From: Aquitalea denitrificans
GTDB lineage: Bacteria; Pseudomonadota; Gammaproteobacteria; Burkholderiales; Chromobacteriaceae
Reading direction: 5' to 3'
Length of the DNA: 64,000 bases
NCBI RefSeq assembly: GCF_009856625.1
Contig: NZ_CP047241.1
Coordinates: forward strand, 434,001 to 498,000
The position numbers and the translations under genes were made by a program. The notes beneath the pieces are model-generated. The model searched no databases. It saw only the letters and a list, made by a program, of their open reading frames with translations, and was not told the origin of the DNA. Shown one piece after another: positions 46,433 to 55,006 of the stretch; within the stretch, counting starts at the first letter, position 1, and every line of letters begins with the position of its first letter.

Positions 46433-47758
46433 ATGTTTTTGCCGCAGGAAGTGATACGCAAGAAGCGCGATGGACAAACACTGTCTGACCAGGACATTCA
46501 GCAGTTTGTTGCCGGCATTACCGACAACAGCGTAGCCGATAGCCAGATTGCCGCCCTGGCCATGGCGGTGTATTTCCGTGGCATGGAGCTGGAAGAAAAC
46601 GTCGCCCTGGCCATGGCCATGCGTGACTCGGGACGCTGTCTGCACTGGGACGACCTGCACCTGCCCGGGCCGGTGCTGGACAAGCACTCCACCGGCGGGG
46701 TGGGCGATGTGGTGTCGCTGATGCTGGGCCCGCTGATTGCCGCCTGTGGCGGCTTTGTGCCGATGATCTCCGGCCGTGGCCTCGGTCATACCGGCGGCAC
46801 GCTGGACAAGCTGTCGGCCATTCCCGGCTACAACCCGTTTCCCACACCGGAGCGCCTGCGTCAGGTGGTGCGCGAGGTCGGCGTGGCCATCATCGGCCAG
46901 ACCGCTGACCTGGCACCGGCAGACCGCCGCTTTTACGCCACGCGTGACATCACCGCCACGGTGGAGTCCATTGCGCTGATCACCGCGTCCATCCTGTCCA
47001 AGAAGCTGGCAGCCGGGCTGGATGTGCTGGTGATGGACGTCAAGGCTGGTAGCGGGGCCTTCATGCCGAGCATGGAAGCCTCCATCGCGCTGGCCGAACG
47101 CATTGTCCATGTCGGCAATGGCGCTGGTGTGCGCACCAGCGCACTGATTACCGACATGAGTCAGCCGCTGGCCAGCAGCGCGGGTAACAGCCTGGAAACG
47201 TTGGAAGCGGTGCGCTACCTGTGTGGGGATGTACGCAATCCGTGCCTGCACGCCGTCACCATGGCCTTGTGCAGTGAAATGCTATTGGCCGGTGGGCTGG
47301 CCACCAACGAAGATGATGCGCGTCAGCGACTGGAGCAGGTTCTGGACTCTGGCCATGCTGCAGAGATTTTTGCGCGCATGGTGGCCGAGCTGGGTGGGCC
47401 GGCAGATTTTGTCGAGCACCATCAGCGTTATCTGCCGGCAGCACCGGTGCTGCGCCCGGTCTATGCTGAGCGCAGCGGCTTTGTCGCCGCCATGGACACC
47501 CGAGCCCTGGGCATGGCGGTTTGTGCGCTGGGTGGCGGTCGTCGCCTGGCCAGCGACCAGTTGGACTACCGGGTCGGCCTGACGCAGTTTGTCGAACTGG
47601 GACAGTGGGTGGCAGCCGATCAGCCTTTGTTGTTGATTCATGCTGCCGATGAATGTGGAGCCGACGAAGCCGCCCGCCGCATCCGCAGTGCCATTCGCCT
47701 GAGCGAGGCAGCACCAGCGACCTTGCCACTGGTCTATCAGACCATCCACTGCCGCTGA
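46433..47758 (+). CDS. deoA: Thymidine phosphorylase
   Basis: Phosphorolysis of thymidine to thymine and deoxyribose-1-phosphate. The protein has 441 residues from the ATG at 46433, which has AGGAG 6 nt upstream. It starts MFLPQEVIRKKRDGQTLSDQ. The phosphate-binding DKHSTGGVGD motif lies near residue 83, and VMDVKAGSGAF belongs to the family signature. It sits 100 nt after deoC and 17 nt before deoB. Confidence 0.97.
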   Translation: MFLPQEVIRKKRDGQTLSDQDIQQFVAGITDNSVADSQIAALAMAVYFRGMELEENVALAMAMRDSGRCLHWDDLHLPGPVLDKHSTGGVGDVVSLMLGPLIAACGGFVPMISGRGLGHTGGTLDKLSAIPGYNPFPTPERLRQVVREVGVAIIGQTADLAPADRRFYATRDITATVESIALITASILSKKLAAGLDVLVMDVKAGSGAFMPSMEASIALAERIVHVGNGAGVRTSALITDMSQPLASSAGNSLETLEAVRYLCGDVRNPCLHAVTMALCSEMLLAGGLATNEDDARQRLEQVLDSGHAAEIFARMVAELGGPADFVEHHQRYLPAAPVLRPVYAERSGFVAAMDTRALGMAVCALGGGRRLASDQLDYRVGLTQFVELGQWVAADQPLLLIHAADECGADEAARRIRSAIRLSEAAPATLPLVYQTIHCR

Positions 47759-47775
47759 GCGCAGGAGACCACATC

Positions 47776-48990
47776 ATGCAACGCGCCATCATCCTGATAC
47801 TGGATTCGCTGGGCATCGGTGCTGCTGCCGATGCGCCGCAATTCGGCGATGCCGGCAGCAATACCCTGGGCCATATCGCCATGGAAGCTGCTGCTGGCCG
47901 TGCCGACAAGGGCCGCAGTGGCCCGCTATACCTACCCAATCTATCAAGAATGGGGCTGGGCCATGCCTGCCAGCTGTCATCCGGCTACTTCCCGGCCGGT
48001 ATGGACCAGACCGCACCGATAGCCGCTTACGGCTATGCCCGCGAGCTGTCCAGCGGCAAGGACACCCCGTCCGGTCACTGGGAAATCGCCGGAGTGCCAG
48101 TACTGTTCGACTGGGGTTATTTCACGGACAAGGACAACAGCTTTCCCGCCGTCTTGCTGGATGAAATTGTCAGCAAGGCCGGGCTGGCCGGTTATCTGGG
48201 CAACTGCCATGCCTCCGGCACGGAAATTCTCGATCTTCTGGGCGAAGAGCATATGCGCACCGGCAAGCCGATTTTCTATACCTCGGCCGACTCGGTATTC
48301 CAGATTGCCTGCCACGAAGAAAGCTTTGGCCTGGAGCGGTTATACCAGCTGTGCCAGATCGCTCGTGCGGCGCTGGAACCCTACAATATCGGCCGCGTCA
48401 TTGCCCGTCCGTTTGTGGGGGAAGGCAAGGGGGGCTTCGTGCGTACCGGTAACCGCAAGGACCTGGCACTGCCGCCGCCTGCTGCCACGGTGCTGCAAAA
48501 GGCGGCTGCGGCCGGCGGGCAGGTGGTATCCATTGGCAAGATCGCCGACATCTACGCCCATGTCGGCATTACCGAACAGCACAAGGCCACCGGTTTCGAC
48601 CAGATCTGGGATGCCACGCTGGCGGCCATGCGTGATACCTCAGGGCGTGCCATCATCATGGCCAATTTCGTTGATTTCGATTCCAGCTACGGCCACCGCC
48701 GCGACATTGCCGGTTACGCCCGGGCGCTGGAGGAGTTTGATCGACGCCTGCCTGAGGTGATGGCTGCCTTGCAAGCAGACGATATCCTGATTCTTTCCGC
48801 CGATCACGGTTGTGATCCCACCTGGCCTGGCAGTGATCATACCCGTGAGCATATTCCGGTGCTGTGCTACGGCCATACGGTTAGGCCTGGCAACATCGGT
48901 GTCCGCACCACCTTTGCCGATATCGGCCAGAGCGTGGCCAGCCATCTGGGCCTGTCTGCCATGGATTACGGCATCTCATTCCTGAACTGA
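47776..48990 (+). CDS. deoB: Phosphopentomutase
   Basis: Interconverts (deoxy)ribose-1-phosphate and -5-phosphate with two Mn ions, linking the phosphorylases to DeoC. The protein has 404 residues from the ATG at 47776 with AGGAGA upstream. Metal and catalytic regions of the alkaline phosphatase-like fold are visible: ILDSLGIGAAADA at the start, KDTPSGHWEIAG (phospho-Thr) and ILSADHGCDPTWPGSDHTRE near the end. Confidence 0.96.
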   Translation: MQRAIILILDSLGIGAAADAPQFGDAGSNTLGHIAMEAAAGRADKGRSGPLYLPNLSRMGLGHACQLSSGYFPAGMDQTAPIAAYGYARELSSGKDTPSGHWEIAGVPVLFDWGYFTDKDNSFPAVLLDEIVSKAGLAGYLGNCHASGTEILDLLGEEHMRTGKPIFYTSADSVFQIACHEESFGLERLYQLCQIARAALEPYNIGRVIARPFVGEGKGGFVRTGNRKDLALPPPAATVLQKAAAAGGQVVSIGKIADIYAHVGITEQHKATGFDQIWDATLAAMRDTSGRAIIMANFVDFDSSYGHRRDIAGYARALEEFDRRLPEVMAALQADDILILSADHGCDPTWPGSDHTREHIPVLCYGHTVRPGNIGVRTTFADIGQSVASHLGLSAMDYGISFLN

Positions 48991-49013
48991 ACCCCGCCAC
49001 AAGGAGACACACC

Positions 49014-49724
49014 ATGGCTACCCCGCATATCAATGCCCACAAAGGCGATTTTGCCGAAACCGTGCTGATGCCCGGCGACCCACTGCGCGCCAGGATGATT
49101 GCCGAAACCTTTCTGGACGATGCCAAGGAGGTCACCAGCGTGCGCAATATGCTGGGCTACACTGGTAGCTACAAGGGCAAGCGCTTGTCAGTGATGGCGC
49201 ACGGCATGGGCATTCCCTCGGCCAGCATCTACACCACCGAACTGATTCAGCACTATGGGGTGAAGAACATCATCCGGGTTGGTTCCTGCGGTGCCGTTAC
49301 CGCCAAAACCCAGCTGCGCGAGCTGTATATCGCCATGGGCGCCTGTACCGATAGCAAGGTCAACCGCATGCGCTTCAATAACCACGATTTTGCCGCCATT
49401 GCCGATTACACCTTGCTGCGCACGGCAGTGGATACCGCGGCCCAGCTGGGGCGCAGCGTATCGGTGGGCAATGTGTTTTCCGCCGACCTGTTCTACGGAG
49501 TGGAACCCACCATGCTGGAAGTGCTGGAACGGATGAACGTGCAGGTGATGGAAATGGAGCTGGCCGGCATCTATAGCGTGGCGGCACAGTATGGTGCCCG
49601 TGCGCTGGGCATTCTTACCGTGTCAGACATCATCCCCACTGGCGAAGCCGCCACTGCGGAAGAGCGGCAAACCACCTTTCACGAAATGATGGAACTGGCG
49701 CTGGAAACAGCCATCAAGTTGTAA
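49014..49724 (+). CDS. deoD: Purine nucleoside phosphorylase, DeoD type
   Basis: Hexameric enzyme cleaving purine (deoxy)nucleosides to base and (deoxy)ribose-1-phosphate. The protein has 236 residues, the usual length. It begins MATPHINAHKGDFAETVLMP and has MPGDPLRA, IIRVGSCGA, the EMELAGIYSVAA sugar site and TVSDIIPTGE (catalytic Asp). Last gene of the deo operon; there is no terminator directly after it. Confidence 0.97.
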   Translation: MATPHINAHKGDFAETVLMPGDPLRARMIAETFLDDAKEVTSVRNMLGYTGSYKGKRLSVMAHGMGIPSASIYTTELIQHYGVKNIIRVGSCGAVTAKTQLRELYIAMGACTDSKVNRMRFNNHDFAAIADYTLLRTAVDTAAQLGRSVSVGNVFSADLFYGVEPTMLEVLERMNVQVMEMELAGIYSVAAQYGARALGILTVSDIIPTGEAATAEERQTTFHEMMELALETAIKL

Positions 49725-49922
49725 GTAATTAGTGATGCTGCGGTGCGTCATCCAGCAGCCCCCAAACAGGGTTTTCTGGCTGTAAACTGCAGCGGTAAGC
49801 AACTTTTCTGCTTGATCTTCAGAGTGGAAACTACGTTTTCATTAAAAAATTCATTGAATATCAATGTGTTGTGATGTTGTTGTATCTGGTGCGATTTTTT
49901 TAGTGCAGTGCACAAAAAATAC

Positions 49923-49951
49923 TTGCCAAACTACTGATCGGTACTGATAAT
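49923..49951 (+). promoter_or_regulatory. Strong sigma70-like promoter in the deoD-rplM gap
   Basis: TTGCCA at 49923-49928, a 17-nt spacer and GATAAT at 49946-49951 (preceded by ACT). Predicted start near 49958. No protein gene follows before the terminator at 50033-50063. Confidence 0.6.
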
Positions 49952-49957
49952 GAAACC

Positions 49958-50063
49958 TGCATCAGGACGTGGCATGCAATGTGTGCGTTTTGGTGTTGTC
50001 TCCTCCATCCTCCTTCTTTTAGGTGGAACTTGGCGCAATCAAAATGGATTGCGCTTTTTTTTT
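49958..50063 (+). ncRNA. Candidate small RNA with anti-Shine-Dalgarno stretches
   Basis: About 105 nt between a good promoter and a strong terminator. The middle is pyrimidine-rich and contains TCCTCC (50001-50006) and ATCCTCCTT (50007-50015), the latter complementary to the ideal ribosome binding site AAGGAGGAT. The terminator hairpin with its U9 tail is typical of Hfq-bound RNAs. CCATCCT can pair with AGGTGG to make a small hairpin that presents CCUUCUUUU in its loop. Not recognised as a known family; prediction only. Confidence 0.5.
50033..50063 (+). terminator. Strong terminator in the deoD-rplM gap
   Basis: GCGCAATC/GATTGCGC perfect 8-bp stem (50033-50040 with 50047-50054), a 6-nt loop and nine Ts. 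It lies 309 nt after deoD with no gene in between, so it ends either the deo transcript or the candidate small RNA. Confidence 0.85.
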
Positions 50064-50197
50064 GCCCTGCGCATGCACAACCCGGTGCAATCAAGTATCT
50101 TCCTGCGCTGCATGGCGTTTTTTTGCTGCTGCTGTGGCAAAAAAGGCCGCATTCCTGTCCCGTTTCAGCATTGTCATTTGCTTTGTTACACAATGGT

Positions 50198-50227
50198 TTG
50201 ACAGTGGGAAGGGCACTGCATTAGAAT
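50198..50227 (+). promoter_or_regulatory. rplM-rpsI promoter
   Basis: Perfect -35 TTGACA at 50198-50203, an 18-nt spacer and TAGAAT at 50222-50227. The leader would be only about 28 nt, with GGAAGAG as the ribosome site. Confidence 0.75.
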
Positions 50228-50261
50228 CCGTAACTTTCAAGAATTACGATGGAAGAGTTCC

Positions 50262-50696
50262 ATGAAGACCTTTTCTGCCAAGCCGCATGAGGTTAAGCGC
50301 GAGTGGTTCGTGGTCGACGCCGAAGACAAGGTGCTGGGTCGCCTCGCCGCCGAAATCGCTCACCGCCTGCGTGGCAAGCACAAGCCGGAATACACTCCGC
50401 ACGTTGATACCGGTGACTACATTGTTGTAGTCAACGTTGACAAACTGCGTGTTACTGGTACCAAAGCGCTGGACAAGAAGTACTACCGTCACTCCGGTTA
50501 CCCGGGCGGTATCTACGAACGCAACTTCACCGAACTGCAAAACCAGTTCCCGGAGCGCGTTCTGGAAAAAGCCGTTAAAGGCATGCTGCCGAAGGGTCCG
50601 CTGGGCTACGCCATGATCAAGAAGCTCAAGGTGTACGCTGGTACCGAACATCCGCACACTGCCCAGCAGCCCAAAGTGCTGGAATTTCGTTTTTAA
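50262..50696 (+). CDS. rplM: 50S ribosomal protein L13
   Basis: Early-assembly large-subunit protein. The protein has 144 residues (E. coli 142). It starts MKTFSAKPHEVKREWFVVDA and has VLGRLAAEIAHRLRGKHKP, YRHSGYPGG and MLPKGPLGYAM as family landmarks. First gene of the conserved rplM-rpsI operon; rpsI follows after 10 nt. Confidence 0.98.
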   Translation: MKTFSAKPHEVKREWFVVDAEDKVLGRLAAEIAHRLRGKHKPEYTPHVDTGDYIVVVNVDKLRVTGTKALDKKYYRHSGYPGGIYERNFTELQNQFPERVLEKAVKGMLPKGPLGYAMIKKLKVYAGTEHPHTAQQPKVLEFRF

Positions 50697-50706
50697 GGCA
50701 TAGAGA

Positions 50707-51099
50707 ATGAACGGTAAATACTACTACGGCACCGGCCGTCGCAAGAGCTCCGTAGCTCGCGTGTTCATGCAAAAGGGTAGCGGCCAGATCATCGTTAACG
50801 GCAAGCCGGTTGACGAATACTTCTCCCGCGAAACCGGTCGCATGGTTATCCGCCAGCCGCTGGTTCTGACCGAAAACACCGAATCCTTCGACATTAAGGT
50901 TAATGTTGTTGGTGGTGGTGAAACCGGCCAGGCAGGTGCTATCCGTCACGGTATCACCCGCGCTCTGATCGACTTCGACGCAGTTCTGAAGCCGGCTCTG
51001 TCCGCTGCAGGCTACGTAACCCGCGATGCGCGTGAAGTTGAACGTAAAAAAGTCGGCCTGCGCAAAGCTCGCCGCGCCAAGCAGTTCTCCAAGCGTTAA
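50707..51099 (+). CDS. rpsI: 30S ribosomal protein S9
   Basis: 130 residues, the standard length. It begins MNGKYYYGTGRRKSSVARVF. The C-terminal tail, which reaches the P-site tRNA, ends in KARRAKQFSKR with the conserved terminal Lys-Arg. A terminator follows 21 nt after the stop. Confidence 0.98.
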   Translation: MNGKYYYGTGRRKSSVARVFMQKGSGQIIVNGKPVDEYFSRETGRMVIRQPLVLTENTESFDIKVNVVGGGETGQAGAIRHGITRALIDFDAVLKPALSAAGYVTRDAREVERKKVGLRKARRAKQFSKR

Positions 51100-51120
51100 T
51101 CGCCGGATTCCTGTTTATGC

Positions 51121-51146
51121 AAAAGCCGCCTCCGGGCGGCTTTTTC
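51121..51146 (+). terminator. Terminator of rplM-rpsI
   Basis: AAAAGCCGCC/GGCGGCTTTT stem with a TCCG loop and T5. Confidence 0.92.
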
Positions 51147-51456
51147 TATTTCTGTCGTTGCACTTTCCCCAGCACAGATGCCCTGTCTGTTGCCTTGCTA
51201 AATTCTGACTGTCGTCTTTTCCCCGCACTTTAGCAATTGCTGTTCATGAAAATATCACCCTATTAACAGCAATGTCTTTAAGCTGTCATTTAAATTGATT
51301 AGTTTACAAAGAAAATGCCAGAGAGTTTAACGGGTTTACCCCCGTGCTTACACCGTGTATGGTGGCCCCCTTTTGTCTTTGTGGCCTGCCCTTCCGGGCG
51401 GGCTGGTAGCAGCGTGAAACCGCTGTTGCCAATCTGCTGATCTACAGGAAACTCCG
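51147..51456. other. Leader region of the chemoreceptor gene
   Basis: 310 nt without a gene. Small hairpins occur at about 51330-51346 (ACGGG/CCCGT) and near 51412-51426 (CAGCG/CGCTG). I looked for a FliA (sigma28) flagellar promoter and a c-di-GMP riboswitch and saw neither. The region is comparatively AT-rich between 51230 and 51330. Confidence 0.35.
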
Positions 51457-53337
51457 ATGTCTTTGAAGCAACGTTTGCTGGCTTTTGTCGCTATTTTGCT
51501 GGTGGTGGTCATTACCGTGCTGGCGGTACTGTCCTATCAGCGCATGCGCACGGAAATCATCGAAGGCATCCGGCATGAGCTGGATGCCGCCATGCAAGGA
51601 AGCCGCAGCGCACTGGGCAACTGGCTGGCCCAGCGCAAGGATGCCGTAGAGGCTACTGCCTCTGCGCTGGTGAGCAACGGCGATATCCTGCCCCAGTTGC
51701 AGGAGGGCAAGACGGCTGGCAGGTTTGATCAGCTGTTTGCCGGTTATGCCGACAAGCGCATGATTTACCATCTGGCAGAAAAACATGCACCGGAAGGTTA
51801 CGACCCGACATCACGTCCCTGGTACAAGCAGGCTGCAAGTGCCGGCTCCGGCATTGTTACCGAGCCCTATGTGTTTGCCAGTACCAAAAAACTGGGGGTG
51901 ACGGTGGCATATCCCTTGCTGCGTAATCAACAGCTGCAAGGCGTGGTGGGCGGTGATATTTCGCTGGAAGGCATTATTGGCCTGGTACAGGGGATCAAGC
52001 TGCGCGGCGATGGCTATGCTTTCCTGGCAACCCGCAACGGTAAGATCGTTGCCCATCCCGCTGCGGACAGTGCGCTCAAGCCGGTGGCTGAGGTGATGCC
52101 AGGCCTGGATGCGGCTTTGCTGCAGCAGGCGGATGAGCATGGCAAGCTGGAGGAGCTGGAAATCGGCGGCCGTGCTGTTTTCCTGCAGTTGACGCCGGTG
52201 CCTGGATCGGACTGGGTGCTGGGCAGTGTAGTGGACAAGTCGGCCATTCTGGCTCCGCTGCAGGGCTTGTTGATCACGCTGGTAGTGGCCGGTCTGCTGT
52301 GTAGTATTCTGGCCATTGTGTTGGCGCAATTGGCACTTACCCGCCTGCTGCGTGGCCTGGTGCGCTTGCGTGATGCCTTGCTGGAAATCTCCAGCGGCCA
52401 TGCTGATCTGACCCACCAGCTGCAAGTGGAGCAGCAGGATGAAATCGGCCAGACCGCCGAGGCATTCAACCGCTTTGTGGCCAGTCTGCGCCGCATGTTC
52501 ATTGATGTGCGCGAGCATGCCGTTTCGCTGAATGGCGAACTGGATAGCCTGAAACAGGTGACCGATACCGTGGCCAGCCAGTCGGAGCGGCAGTCGGAGG
52601 TTTCCAGTGCTGCCGCAGCCACCATCGAGCAGATCACCGTCAGCATCAATCACATTGCTGATAATGCAGCGATGGCAGAGCAGGCAGCCAGCGACACCGG
52701 TTCTACTTCAGCCCATTCGGCCCAGGCGGTAAGTCGCTTGGCGGACGATATTGCCAATATTGCCGAGGAAGTCGGTCATCTGGATGGAGCACTCAATGCT
52801 TTGGGTGAACGTTCCGGGCAGATGAATACCATTATTGGGGTAATCCGCGACATTGCCGACCAAACCAATCTGTTGGCGCTCAATGCGGCGATCGAGGCGG
52901 CTCGCGCCGGCGAGGCCGGTCGCGGCTTTGCCGTAGTGGCGGATGAAGTACGCAAGCTGGCCGAGCGCACGGCCAAGGCGACCGTGGAAATTGGCCAACT
53001 GATTGATGCTACCCATGGCGATATCAACACTGCGCTGGATGATATGGCTGGCACGCAGCGCTCGGTGGCCAGCGGCGTGGAGGCATCGCGCACGGTGGCG
53101 CAGGACATGTCTGGCATTCAGGGCCGGATTGCCCAGGTGGTCGGTGCCATTCACGATATTGCCGATTCCACGCGCGAGCAGTCAGTGGCCACCAACGAGA
53201 TGGCACGGGCGTCGGAGCAGGCCAACCGGGCCACCATCGAAACCGATCAGGCGGTACAGGGTGCGATGCAGACCGTGGCTGAATTGCATCGGCTGTCGTC
53301 CGATCTGCAAGCCATGGTAGCCCAGTTCCGCCTGTAA
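51457..53337 (+). CDS. Methyl-accepting chemotaxis protein (Cache sensor)
   Basis: 626 residues. TM1 is at about 8-28 and the periplasmic dCache sensor at about 30-265 (PTSRPWYKQAASAGSGIVTE is a typical Cache motif). TM2 (about 268-295) is followed by HAMP (about 296-350). The cytoplasmic signalling hairpin runs about 360-626, with the invariant tip IRDIADQTNLLALNAAIEAA. The Cache motif with a WY pair is common in amino acid or carboxylate receptors, but the ligand is not predictable. No C-terminal NWETF-type pentapeptide for CheR/CheB docking is present. Confidence 0.93.
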   Translation: MSLKQRLLAFVAILLVVVITVLAVLSYQRMRTEIIEGIRHELDAAMQGSRSALGNWLAQRKDAVEATASALVSNGDILPQLQEGKTAGRFDQLFAGYADKRMIYHLAEKHAPEGYDPTSRPWYKQAASAGSGIVTEPYVFASTKKLGVTVAYPLLRNQQLQGVVGGDISLEGIIGLVQGIKLRGDGYAFLATRNGKIVAHPAADSALKPVAEVMPGLDAALLQQADEHGKLEELEIGGRAVFLQLTPVPGSDWVLGSVVDKSAILAPLQGLLITLVVAGLLCSILAIVLAQLALTRLLRGLVRLRDALLEISSGHADLTHQLQVEQQDEIGQTAEAFNRFVASLRRMFIDVREHAVSLNGELDSLKQVTDTVASQSERQSEVSSAAAATIEQITVSINHIADNAAMAEQAASDTGSTSAHSAQAVSRLADDIANIAEEVGHLDGALNALGERSGQMNTIIGVIRDIADQTNLLALNAAIEAARAGEAGRGFAVVADEVRKLAERTAKATVEIGQLIDATHGDINTALDDMAGTQRSVASGVEASRTVAQDMSGIQGRIAQVVGAIHDIADSTREQSVATNEMARASEQANRATIETDQAVQGAMQTVAELHRLSSDLQAMVAQFRL

Positions 53338-53439
53338 ATATCCGGCCTGCGCCGAGTGGGCCAGATCAATGTTGCATCGCGCCAGCCTAGTCCTTAGACT
53401 GTCGCTTTTGCGACGTTTATTTACACAAGGAAGTACAGC

Positions 53440-54483
53440 ATGATCAAGGTGGGCATCGTCGGCGGTACCGGTTATACCGGTGTCGAACTGTTGCGTCTTC
53501 TGGCCGGGCATCCCGGTGCCGAGGTGGTGGCCGTTACCTCGCGCAAGGAAGCGGGCATGAAAGTGGCCGAGATGTTCCCCAGCCTGCGCGGTCGCGTGGA
53601 TGTGGCCTTCTCTGCACCGGATGAAACCGCGCTGGAGCAATGCGATGTGGTGTTTTTTGCCACCCCGCATGGTGTGGCCATGGCGCAGGCGCGCGAGCTG
53701 CTGGCCGCTGGTGTAAAAGTGATCGACCTGGCTGCCGACTTCCGCCTGAAAGACCCTGCCGTATTCCAGCAATGGTATGCGATGGAGCACAGCTGCACCG
53801 ACCTGCTGGCCGAGGCCGTATACGGCCTGCCGGAAGTCAACCGTGATGCCATCCGCGCCGCCCGCCTGATTGGCATGGCCGGCTGCTATCCCACTTCGGT
53901 ACAGCTGGGCTTGCTGCCGCTGCTGGAAGGCGGCAAGCAGCTGATTGATACGCAAACCCTGATCGCCGACTGCAAGTCCGGTGTGTCCGGTGCCGGTCGC
54001 AAGGCCGAGGTCGGTGCCCTGCTGGCCGAAGCTGGTGACAACTTCAAGGCCTATGCGGTGAAGGGCCATCGTCATTCTCCGGAAATCGAGCAAGGCTTGT
54101 CGGCCATTCACGGCGGCCCGGTCAAACTGACTTTCGTGCCGCACCTGACCCCGATGATCCGTGGCATTCATTCCACCATCTACGCCCGCATCAAGCCGGA
54201 GGCGCTGGATACCGACTTCCAGGCGCTGTTCGAGCAGCGTTATGCCGGTGAACATTTCGTGGATGTACTGCCGGCCGGCAGCCACCCGGAAACCCGCAGC
54301 GTGCGGGGTTCCAACACGGCGCGCATTGCGGTGCACCGTCCGGGAAACGGCGATCTGCTGGTCATCCTGGTGGTGGAAGACAATCTGGTGAAAGGTGCAT
54401 CCGGCCAGGCAGTGCAGACCATGAACCTGATGTTCGCTCAGCCGGAAAACGCCGGTCTGGACATCGTTCCGCTGCTGCCTTGA
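53440..54483 (+). CDS. argC: N-acetyl-gamma-glutamyl-phosphate reductase
   Basis: Third step of arginine synthesis; NADPH reduction to N-acetylglutamate semialdehyde. The protein has 347 residues, with GGTGYTGVELLRLLAGHP at the N-terminus. The catalytic Cys is in MAGCYPTSVQLG and the His in KGHRHSPEI. A GTCGC/GCGAC hairpin lies just upstream. erpA follows 96 nt later, a pairing often seen in related betaproteobacteria. Confidence 0.96.
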   Translation: MIKVGIVGGTGYTGVELLRLLAGHPGAEVVAVTSRKEAGMKVAEMFPSLRGRVDVAFSAPDETALEQCDVVFFATPHGVAMAQARELLAAGVKVIDLAADFRLKDPAVFQQWYAMEHSCTDLLAEAVYGLPEVNRDAIRAARLIGMAGCYPTSVQLGLLPLLEGGKQLIDTQTLIADCKSGVSGAGRKAEVGALLAEAGDNFKAYAVKGHRHSPEIEQGLSAIHGGPVKLTFVPHLTPMIRGIHSTIYARIKPEALDTDFQALFEQRYAGEHFVDVLPAGSHPETRSVRGSNTARIAVHRPGNGDLLVILVVEDNLVKGASGQAVQTMNLMFAQPENAGLDIVPLLP

Positions 54484-54579
54484 TCACGCTGGTGATTGAA
54501 TATTGGCCATTCGCCCTGATATCCGACTAAAATAGTAGGTGAATGGCCGCAAGGCCGAAATCGATTTGCGAGGTGAACC

Positions 54580-54930
54580 ATGTCCGAGACTACCGAAATG
54601 CCGACCCCGATCAACTTTACCGACAGCGCCTGCAACAAGGTGCTGGACCTGATCGCGGAAGAGGGCAATCCTGATCTGAAACTGCGCGTGTTCGTGACCG
54701 GCGGTGGCTGCTCCGGCTTCCAGTACGGTTTTACATTTGACGAAATCGCCAATGAAGACGATACCGCTATAGAGAGAGACGGTGTCACTTTCCTGGTTGA
54801 CCCGATGAGCTACCAGTATCTGGTGGGTGCCGAGATTGACTATCAGGAAAGCCTGGAAGGCTCCCAGTTTGTCATTCGCAACCCGAATGCCACCACTACC
54901 TGCGGTTGTGGTTCTTCCTTCTCGGTGTAA
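54580..54930 (+). CDS. erpA: Iron-sulfur cluster insertion protein ErpA
   Basis: A-type carrier that delivers [4Fe-4S] or [2Fe-2S] clusters to target enzymes. The protein has 116 residues. The three ligand cysteines are in GGGCSGFQYGF and TTCGCGSSFSV at the C-terminus. The YLVGAEIDYQESLEGSQF segment separates ErpA from IscA. Likely a single gene with the terminator downstream. Confidence 0.95.
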   Translation: MSETTEMPTPINFTDSACNKVLDLIAEEGNPDLKLRVFVTGGGCSGFQYGFTFDEIANEDDTAIERDGVTFLVDPMSYQYLVGAEIDYQESLEGSQFVIRNPNATTTCGCGSSFSV

Positions 54931-54960
54931 ACCGGCGGGACGACAAACAGGAGTAGAATG

Positions 54961-54989
54961 AAAACCCGGGCTCAGGTCCGGGTTTTTTT
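54961..54989 (+). terminator. Terminator of erpA
   Basis: AAAACCCGG/CCGGGTTTT stem with an 8-nt loop and T7. Confidence 0.9.
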
Positions 54990-55006
54990 GTATCGGGGGA
55001 AACAAG

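Noticed and set aside
49950..50265. Several short overlapping open frames (about 80 codons) before rplM
   Set aside because: They run through the terminator and T tracts in three frames, start inside the -10 box or leader, and encode Cys/Phe-rich strings typical of noncoding DNA.
51300..51456. Possible c-di-GMP riboswitch in the chemoreceptor leader
   Set aside because: The small hairpins do not contain the conserved GEMM receptor or tetraloop sequence; nothing beyond weak stems is visible.
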